From an uncultured Flavobacterium sp. (lineage in GTDB: Bacteria; Bacteroidota; Bacteroidia; Flavobacteriales; Flavobacteriaceae), in NCBI RefSeq assembly GCF_963422545.1, contig NZ_OY730257.1, positions 131,586 to 195,585 of the forward strand: a stretch of DNA of 64,000 nt, in the 5' to 3' direction. Below are positions 58,329 through 64,000 of the stretch, in pieces. The notes beneath the pieces are model-generated. The model saw only the letters and a list, made by a program, of their open reading frames with translations, searched no databases and had not been told where the DNA came from. Positions within the stretch are counted from its first letter, which is position 1. Each line of letters opens with the position of its first letter. The position numbers were made by a program, and so were the translations under genes.

Positions 58329-61025
58329 TTAATTCACTACAATTTTCTTAACTGTTCTTCGATCGCCATCAATAACCGTTACAAGATAGATACCCGAAGA
58401 CACATTTGATAATTGAATATTTTGATTAAAATTAGAAGTGTTATCAAAAGAATTAGAATATACTTTTTTACCTAAAATATCGTGCACATAAACCTGAACT
58501 CTATTCGTAGCATCACTTTCAAATTGAATTGTGAAGTTTCCTTTGTTTGGATTTGGATAAAGAACAAAATCTATGGTGTTTAAATCAGGTGTTCCTAAAG
58601 TAAAATTTTGGGTGCAAATATTTATTGAAGCAGAATTTATTGTTCCAAACATTCCTGTAACGGCGTCACGAACTCTAAAAGTCCAATTTCCCTGAGGATT
58701 CTGACCATTAAAAATGCTCAAAGCATCAACCGGAAGCACAATTTGTGAGGTTGTTTTACTACAATCTAAATTTACTCCATCGTCATCAAACTGTAGCGCC
58801 AAAGTAGAACTTACTCCGGTACATCCTTTATTAAATAAATTAACAACTGTTCCTTGTGGATTTACAACCTGAATCTCTAAATCAGAAAGTCTGTCATGTG
58901 TTACATTTACTGAAACATTTACATCTGTCACTATTCCTGTTGAAGCAGGCACAGTTATGGTTTTAGAAGTGAAAGTACTTGAAAATGGAATATTAAAAGA
59001 ACTTCCAAAGCTATACGTATCACAAGTTGTTGTCGAGGTATATCCTACTGCAAATGGCTCAATGTTTACTGCATAATAAATATTCGATACCGGCTCAATC
59101 AAAATTCTACAATTTTTTGATGATGGTACACTTGTAGGAAGTGTTATAACTTCTGAACCATCATTTGGCGTATTTGCAGCTAAAGTTATCGGAAATGTCA
59201 AACCTCCGTCTGTCGATAATTTTATATTCACTGTAGAAGAGCCAAACAATGTATTGGTATTATTTACGCTCCAGGTTACGGTTTCACTTAATCCCTGCCA
59301 CCAGCTTACATCTTTATTCGTATGTGAGGTAACTGCAAATGGTCCTGCAAATGAAGCAACGGTTACAATCATAGCATCTGTGTTAGTTTGTGCCGTTCCT
59401 AAAGCTGCATTATCTCGTCCTGTTAAAGTAAAATGCAACGTTCTTGCAATAGACGAAACAGATTCCCAACGTGTTGTCAGTTTATTTTGAAGTACTGAGC
59501 TAAAAGCGGGCATATATCGAACTGGCGAACTTGTAGGTGGCAATGATCGAAACAATGGACCATCTGGTTTTGTGGGATAAGCAATACTATTGCTTTTATC
59601 TGTTGTGGTTGCGCTATCATTTTGTTCCCAGGTATAAGTAATCGAATCTCCTTCGGGATCAGAACCTGTACCGGTTAAAACAAATGCTGTACTAAAAGGA
59701 ATTGTATAATCTGAACCTGCGTTTATTGTTGGAGGATTATTAGTCAAAGAAGTACTAACCGGACAACTTTTTGTAGCCAGGTTATCCTGAATTTGCAAAA
59801 TGCTGGTGTAAGCAAAATAATCATCTGAATTATTTTGAACATCATAATCTGTTATTCCTGCATATCCCATAAGTGTAGAACCACTTCCTGGCTCAACACT
59901 AGTTCCGGTACCTTCAATAGAATAAGAAAAAGTATGTGTTGCCCCTAATTGATGCCCTATTTCATGTGCTACAAAATCAATATCAAAAGTATCTCCTTGT
60001 GGTTTCCCATCAGATGGCGATGTATAAGCACTTCCTTTACCAATAGTGTTTACTGCTGGTGGACTGGTACAAACACAACCTATACAACCTCCATTTCCTC
60101 CTCCACCGGAAGCTCCAAACAAATGCCCGATATCATAATTTGCTTCGCCTATTACACTCGTTAAATTGTTTTGCACTTCTATATTCCATACTTGGTAATC
60201 AGTAGTACCCGGATAATCTTTTGTACCATCGCTAGCATTAGAATAGGGATCTATAGCTGCATTAGTATAAATTACTGCATCATTATTAGCAATCAAAATT
60301 AATTTTACCGCCAGATCTTTATTAAAAACACCATTGACTCTTGTTAAAGAAGCGTTCATTCCGGCTAATGCTCCTGCTTTTGTGCCTCCAAAAAAAGCTG
60401 TATATTCTCCAGTACAAGACAATGCTAATCTTAAAGTTTTAAAAACTTTATTATTTACCGTTGTTTTTGCTGTCTTTTTTGTTGAATTATTATTTGAAGT
60501 AAGATCTTTAAGTCCGCAAACTAATCGAGAAGTTGAATTAAGATTACTAGTAGAAGTATACAATACATATCCGCTTTTGTCCTCTGGATTTTGCTCTATA
60601 AATTCTGTTGGTTTATCAGCGCGAAGTACCATAGTCTGCATTCCTATTGGTGCTACACTAAAGTGAATTTTAGCCGTTTTATCATCTAAACCGCTTCCTT
60701 CATAAGCTCGGATTTCTGGATATTTAGCTTGTAATTCGGGTTCAAAATTCGAAGATTCCCAAACCTGAAATCGCTCTAAAACGCCTTTCGCATTCGGAAT
60801 CGTAATTTCTGTCGTACTACTTTTTGAAGTTTTATTTGTTGTAGAAAATAATTTTGCTTGTAAAAATTCAGAATTTAATTTATAGTATAATTTATCTGAA
60901 TCAATCGCATTTGTTCTTTTACTAAGTGTCGTATTCGAACTAACTTTTTGCCATAAGTCATCGCTTTGAGCATGAACATTTGCGCAACAAAATATAATCA
61001 ATAATAAAAGTAATTGTTTTTTCAT
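58329..61025 (-). CDS. Secreted reprolysin-like metalloprotease, type IX secretion
   Basis: 898 aa. Signal peptide (cut near VHAQ), an N-terminal pro-region, a metzincin catalytic domain with the zinc motif HEIGHQLGATHTF (about 353-365), PKD-like and other beta domains, a proprotein-convertase P domain (about 690-800; SKTITVPASTGIVTDVNVSVNVTHDRLSDLEIQVVNP) and a C-terminal type IX sorting domain (VLYPNPNKGNFTIQF ... VSSGIYLVTVIDGDRRTVKKIVVN). It is exported across the outer membrane and processed there. Substrate not readable from sequence. Confidence 0.92.
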   Translation of the reverse strand: MKKQLLLLLIIFCCANVHAQSDDLWQKVSSNTTLSKRTNAIDSDKLYYKLNSEFLQAKLFSTTNKTSKSSTTEITIPNAKGVLERFQVWESSNFEPELQAKYPEIRAYEGSGLDDKTAKIHFSVAPIGMQTMVLRADKPTEFIEQNPEDKSGYVLYTSTSNLNSTSRLVCGLKDLTSNNNSTKKTAKTTVNNKVFKTLRLALSCTGEYTAFFGGTKAGALAGMNASLTRVNGVFNKDLAVKLILIANNDAVIYTNAAIDPYSNASDGTKDYPGTTDYQVWNIEVQNNLTSVIGEANYDIGHLFGASGGGGNGGCIGCVCTSPPAVNTIGKGSAYTSPSDGKPQGDTFDIDFVAHEIGHQLGATHTFSYSIEGTGTSVEPGSGSTLMGYAGITDYDVQNNSDDYFAYTSILQIQDNLATKSCPVSTSLTNNPPTINAGSDYTIPFSTAFVLTGTGSDPEGDSITYTWEQNDSATTTDKSNSIAYPTKPDGPLFRSLPPTSSPVRYMPAFSSVLQNKLTTRWESVSSIARTLHFTLTGRDNAALGTAQTNTDAMIVTVASFAGPFAVTSHTNKDVSWWQGLSETVTWSVNNTNTLFGSSTVNIKLSTDGGLTFPITLAANTPNDGSEVITLPTSVPSSKNCRILIEPVSNIYYAVNIEPFAVGYTSTTTCDTYSFGSSFNIPFSSTFTSKTITVPASTGIVTDVNVSVNVTHDRLSDLEIQVVNPQGTVVNLFNKGCTGVSSTLALQFDDDGVNLDCSKTTSQIVLPVDALSIFNGQNPQGNWTFRVRDAVTGMFGTINSASINICTQNFTLGTPDLNTIDFVLYPNPNKGNFTIQFESDATNRVQVYVHDILGKKVYSNSFDNTSNFNQNIQLSNVSSGIYLVTVIDGDRRTVKKIVVN

Positions 61026-61192
61026 GCTATATGTTGGTATTTAGAAATCAAAATTAAACGAATTAAATTAAATTCTTACATAAATACGACAATTAATGCT
61101 TTTTACTCGACGAGTATGCTCTTTTTCACAAAAAGAAACAGAATATCATCAAAAATCAATTGGGCGTAGTACCAAATTTAAAATAGATAGTA

Positions 61193-61200
61193 TAAATTTG
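61193..61200 (+). promoter_or_regulatory. Probable -7 box of ribF
   Basis: TAAATTTG (TAnnTTTG) 21 bp before the TTG start at 61222. Any start further upstream would lie before this promoter. Confidence 0.65.
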
Positions 61201-61221
61201 CACCATCTTAAATTATTTGTT

Positions 61222-62151
61222 TTGAAGCTCTTTCATTCTATAAACGATTTTCAGTCAACCAAGAAAACGATTTTAACACTTGGCACCTTTGACGGTGTGC
61301 ATATTGGTCATAAAAAAATTCTGGAACGAGTTACTCAAAATACTGAAAACGGAAAATACGAAAGTTTAGTACTTACTTTTTTTCCGCATCCACGAATGGT
61401 TTTACAAGAAAAATCAGAAATTAAACTCTTAAATACTATTTCTGAAAAATCTAAACTTCTGGAAGCAACCGGAATTGAAAATCTTGTTATTCATCCGTTT
61501 AACGAAAGTTTTTCAAGATTAACTGCCGAAGAGTTTGTACATTCTATTTTAGTGGATCAATTTCATATTCAAAAAATAATTATAGGTCACGATCATCGTT
61601 TTGGAAGAAACAGAACGGCAAATATTGATGATTTGATCGCTTTTGGAATCGAATATGGTTTTGAAGTTGAGCAAATTTCGGCTCAGGAAATTCAGGATGT
61701 TTCTGTAAGTTCGACCAAAATCAGAAAAGCGCTGAATGAAGGAAATATGGCTCTGGCCAATGATTATCTGGGTTACGATTACTTTTTGTCCGGTGAAGTT
61801 GTAAAAGGAAAACAATTGGGCAGAACTATTGGTTTTCCAACGGCAAATATCCAAATTGAAGAAGATTATAAATTAATTCCAAAAAATGGTGTTTATGTAG
61901 TTAAAGCCATTGTCGATCAAAAGGAAGTTTTCGGGATGATGAATATCGGTTTTAATCCAACTGTAAACGGTCAAAAACAAACCATCGAAGTAAATCTTTT
62001 TGACTTTGATGCTGATATTTATGGTCAAAAAATTGAGGTTTCATTATTAGAATATCTTCGCGAAGAGCAAAAATTTGGTTCGGTAGATTTATTGAAAGAA
62101 CAATTAAATCGGGATAAGGCAAATGCTTTGGCTTTTGTGAGTCAGCTTTAA
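61222..62151 (+). CDS. ribF: Bifunctional riboflavin kinase/FAD synthetase
   Basis: 309 aa from a TTG start at 61222 (product begins MKLFHSINDF). The open frame continues 42 codons upstream, but those residues match nothing and lie ahead of the promoter box. Domain 1 is the FAD synthetase (TLGTFDGVHIGHKKILE, FPHPRMVL, IIGHDHRFGRNRTAN, SSTKIRKAL). Domain 2 is the riboflavin kinase (GRTIGFPTANIQ, NGVYVVKA, NIGFNPTV, with EVNLFDFDADIYG). It makes FMN and FAD. No FMN riboswitch seen. Confidence 0.93.
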   Translation: MKLFHSINDFQSTKKTILTLGTFDGVHIGHKKILERVTQNTENGKYESLVLTFFPHPRMVLQEKSEIKLLNTISEKSKLLEATGIENLVIHPFNESFSRLTAEEFVHSILVDQFHIQKIIIGHDHRFGRNRTANIDDLIAFGIEYGFEVEQISAQEIQDVSVSSTKIRKALNEGNMALANDYLGYDYFLSGEVVKGKQLGRTIGFPTANIQIEEDYKLIPKNGVYVVKAIVDQKEVFGMMNIGFNPTVNGQKQTIEVNLFDFDADIYGQKIEVSLLEYLREEQKFGSVDLLKEQLNRDKANALAFVSQL

Positions 62152-62221
62152 AAGAATATTTATTTTTTAATTATCATTCTTTCGCTTTTTTTTGGCGGAA
62201 GCGTAATTTTATTATTGTTTA

Positions 62222-62385
62222 TGAAATGTATAGTCCCTACGGGACAAAACATCGACTTTCAACAAATTTTCTACCAACATATAATCTCTACGAGATATAC
62301 TTCTTTAGAACTTAAATATTGGCAGCAGAACAATATCCTGTCTGTACAAAAGTCGCGTAGGGACTACAGTTCACCTTTACCACGC
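62222..62385. repeat. TAGTCCCTACGGGAC-type repeat between ribF and a membrane gene
   Basis: TAGTCCCTAC at 62231-62240 is complementary to GTAGGGACTA at 62357-62366. ACATATAATCTCTACGAGATA sits in between. Weakly similar to the TTCCTAACGGAAC segment near 21110. The rest of the 360-bp gap is AT-rich with the next promoter. Confidence 0.65.
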
Positions 62386-62448
62386 ATTTATTGATTAATC
62401 CTCTACATACTTTTTGTTTTTTTTAAATCATCTTAGTTATTTTTTTAG

Positions 62449-62456
62449 TAAATTTG
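62449..62456 (+). promoter_or_regulatory. Probable -7 box of the 145-aa membrane protein gene
   Basis: TAAATTTG (TAnnTTTG), 55 bp before the ATG at 62512. Confidence 0.5.
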
Positions 62457-62511
62457 ATATAGAACTCTGTTTGTCAAATGTTTGCTATTAACTTCTTTAA
62501 AAATAACCACT

Positions 62512-62949
62512 ATGAAACTGCCTAAAGAAATAACCAATGGTTTTTTGATATTCCTAGGAATAGGTATCTTTTTTTTATTGATGGAACTGTTAGGTTTAGC
62601 TCATTTATTCTATTTACGTGTTCTAAACGTATTTTTTATATTTTATGGTGTAAATAAAACGATGCGAATGAACCTACACGAGGGAGAAACCGATTTTTTA
62701 TCTAATGCTGTATCTGCAATGACAACCTCAGTAGTTGGTGTGGCATTAAGCGTTTTAGGATTATTAATTTACAGTTATGCAAGAGGTGGAGATGCCTATG
62801 TAAAAACGTTGTCGGCAACTTTTATGTTTGGAGGAAATCCATCAGTACCAACTTATTGCATCTGTTTATTATTTGAAGGAATTGCATCATCAGTCATTGT
62901 CACCTTAATGACGATGTTATATTGGAATAATAAATATGTAGCCGATTAA
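62512..62949 (+). CDS. Conserved four-helix membrane protein
   Basis: 145 aa from the ATG at 62512 (MKLPKEITNGFL); upstream in-frame residues are rejected because the cationic start plus first helix begin here. Four hydrophobic segments are seen (about 9-27, 32-48, 65-90, 110-135). The loop MRMNLHEGETDFLSNA is the most distinctive soluble stretch. No named domain recognised. It precedes bioB with a terminator between, so it is monocistronic. Confidence 0.75.
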   Translation: MKLPKEITNGFLIFLGIGIFFLLMELLGLAHLFYLRVLNVFFIFYGVNKTMRMNLHEGETDFLSNAVSAMTTSVVGVALSVLGLLIYSYARGGDAYVKTLSATFMFGGNPSVPTYCICLLFEGIASSVIVTLMTMLYWNNKYVAD

Positions 62950-62976
62950 TTTTTCAAAATAAAATAGATCTTTTAG

Positions 62977-63029
62977 CACTCTAAAATCATAAAAAAATAT
63001 AATTATGTGATTTTAGAGTGTTTCTTTTT
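62977..63029 (+). terminator. Terminator of the membrane protein gene
   Basis: CACTCTAAAATCA pairs with TGATTTTAGAGTG, followed by T-rich sequence. Confidence 0.85.
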
Positions 63030-63091
63030 TGAAAATAGGTATCAAATATTCATTTACAGGATTCAGCATTGGTTGATTAGAACAATTTAAC

Positions 63092-63099
63092 TACTTTTG
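63092..63099 (+). promoter_or_regulatory. Probable -7 box of bioB
   Basis: TACTTTTG (TAnnTTTG) 22 bp before the bioB ATG. The upstream TTG at 63073 gives only a 16-bp spacer. Confidence 0.5.
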
Positions 63100-63121
63100 A
63101 GGCTTCAAAAACAATGTATCG

Positions 63122-64000
63122 ATGAGCATTACAAAACACAATTGGACAAAAGACGAAATAATCGCCATATATAATAAACCTATGATGGACTTGCTTTATG
63201 AAGCAGCCTCTATACATAGACAAAAACATGATCCGAACGTAGTTCAGGTATCAACATTACTTTCTATCAAAACCGGAGGCTGTCCGGAAGATTGTGGATA
63301 TTGTCCGCAAGCTGCCCGATATAACACGGGTGTTGAAGGTAATGATTTAATGAGTGTAAGTCAGGTAAAAGCTCAGGCTTTGCGTGCAAAATCAAGCGGA
63401 TCATCTCGTGTTTGTATGGGAGCTGCCTGGAGAAATGTAAAAGACGGCGAAGAGTTTGATCAGGTTCTTGAAATGGTTCGTACCATTAATAAACTAGATA
63501 TGGAGGTTTGCTGTACTTTAGGTATGATTACCGAAAACCAAGCTCAACGTTTGGCTGAAGCTGGTTTATATGCTTATAATCATAACTTAGATACTTCTGA
63601 AGAATATTATAAAGATGTAATTTCGACACGTGGTTTTGAAGACCGTTTGCAAACTATCGAGAATGTTCGTAAAACGAATGTTACAGTTTGTAGTGGAGGA
63701 ATTATTGGAATGGGAGAAAGTATCGAGGACAGAGCCGGAATGCTTGTTGCACTTTCTACTTTAAACCCACAACCGGAATCTGTGCCAATTAATGCATTGG
63801 TTGCTGTTGAAGGAACTCCGATGGAAGAAGAAAAACCAGTTGAAATCTGGGAAATGATCAGAATGGTGGCTACTACAAGAATTGTAATGCCGGACACTCA
63901 GGTTCGTTTATCTGCAGGAAGAACAAATATGAGCCGTGAAGGACAGGCAATGTGCTTTTTTGCCGGTGCAAACTCTATTTTTGCAGGAGATAAATTACTT
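63122..64000 (+). CDS. bioB: Biotin synthase (3' end cut by window)
   Basis: 293 codons are visible without a stop; a full BioB is about 320-365 aa, so the end lies outside. The radical-SAM cluster motif CPEDCGYC is at about residues 58-65, followed by ARYNTGVE, SSRVCMGAAWRN, CCTLGMIT, YNHNLDTSEEYY, CSGGIIGMGES and VRLSAGRTNMSREGQAMCFFAGANSIF, all matching BioB. It inserts sulfur into dethiobiotin. Start ATG at 63122. Confidence 0.96.
   Translation, partial: MSITKHNWTKDEIIAIYNKPMMDLLYEAASIHRQKHDPNVVQVSTLLSIKTGGCPEDCGYCPQAARYNTGVEGNDLMSVSQVKAQALRAKSSGSSRVCMGAAWRNVKDGEEFDQVLEMVRTINKLDMEVCCTLGMITENQAQRLAEAGLYAYNHNLDTSEEYYKDVISTRGFEDRLQTIENVRKTNVTVCSGGIIGMGESIEDRAGMLVALSTLNPQPESVPINALVAVEGTPMEEEKPVEIWEMIRMVATTRIVMPDTQVRLSAGRTNMSREGQAMCFFAGANSIFAGDKLL

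Noticed and set aside
60334..60666. Plus-strand open frame of 110 codons opposite the metalloprotease gene
   Set aside because: Antisense to the conserved pro-region and catalytic domain.
63607..63897. Minus-strand open frame of 96 codons
   Set aside because: Antisense to bioB, whose frame runs to the window end and is strongly conserved.

Overview
The window is a chromosomal segment of a Flavobacterium-like member of the Bacteroidetes. Supporting signs are low G+C, TAnnTTTG promoter boxes, few Shine-Dalgarno sites, SusC/SusD proteins, a type IX secretion C-terminal domain, and many short palindromic repeats between genes. No rRNA, tRNA, CRISPR array, intact transposase or phage gene was seen.

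Layout. 0.1-2.6 kb: housekeeping genes yicC, gmk and nadD, with a shrunken four-helix-bundle gene between gmk and nadD. 2.8-10.7 kb (minus strand): a ten-gene operon devoted to NAD+ and ADP-ribose, preceded by a NrtR-type Nudix regulator gene. It holds a PRPP-synthetase-like enzyme, a NADAR protein, an unknown 137-aa protein, a macrodomain protein, a DUF4291 protein, a KptA RNA 2'-phosphotransferase, an ADP-ribosylglycohydrolase, a PPP phosphatase, a deoxyribosyltransferase-like protein and a nicotinamide phosphoribosyltransferase. Two 21-bp palindromes flank its promoter. 10.9-13.9 kb: a LysR regulator divergent from an exported DJ-1-like protein and an iron alcohol dehydrogenase. 14.2-18.4 kb: gpsA, pheS, cvpA and two unknown genes.

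18.4-42.8 kb (minus strand): a polysaccharide utilisation locus that looks built for xyloglucan: xylB, xylA, susC, susD, a surface lipoprotein, GH2, GH31, GH97, GH3, BACON-GH5, a sialate-O-acetylesterase-like esterase and GH95. Fucose, galactose, acetyl, xylose and glucose units of the polymer each have a matching enzyme, and xylose then enters XylA/XylB. Two tandem Nudix-winged-helix regulators with degenerate Nudix boxes sit divergently at the head. 44.8-64 kb: lepA, an outer-membrane barrel, a WYL regulator, two DinB proteins, thiL, a two-component system, a LytTR regulator with an altered phosphoacceptor, glyS, comF, a secreted metalloprotease, ribF, a membrane protein and a bioB cut by the window end.

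The NAD/ADP-ribose operon is the most unusual part. Several of its products would release ADP-ribose or make NAD+ precursors, and its Prs/Nampt pair could rebuild NAD+ either classically through NMN or directly from ADP-ribose.
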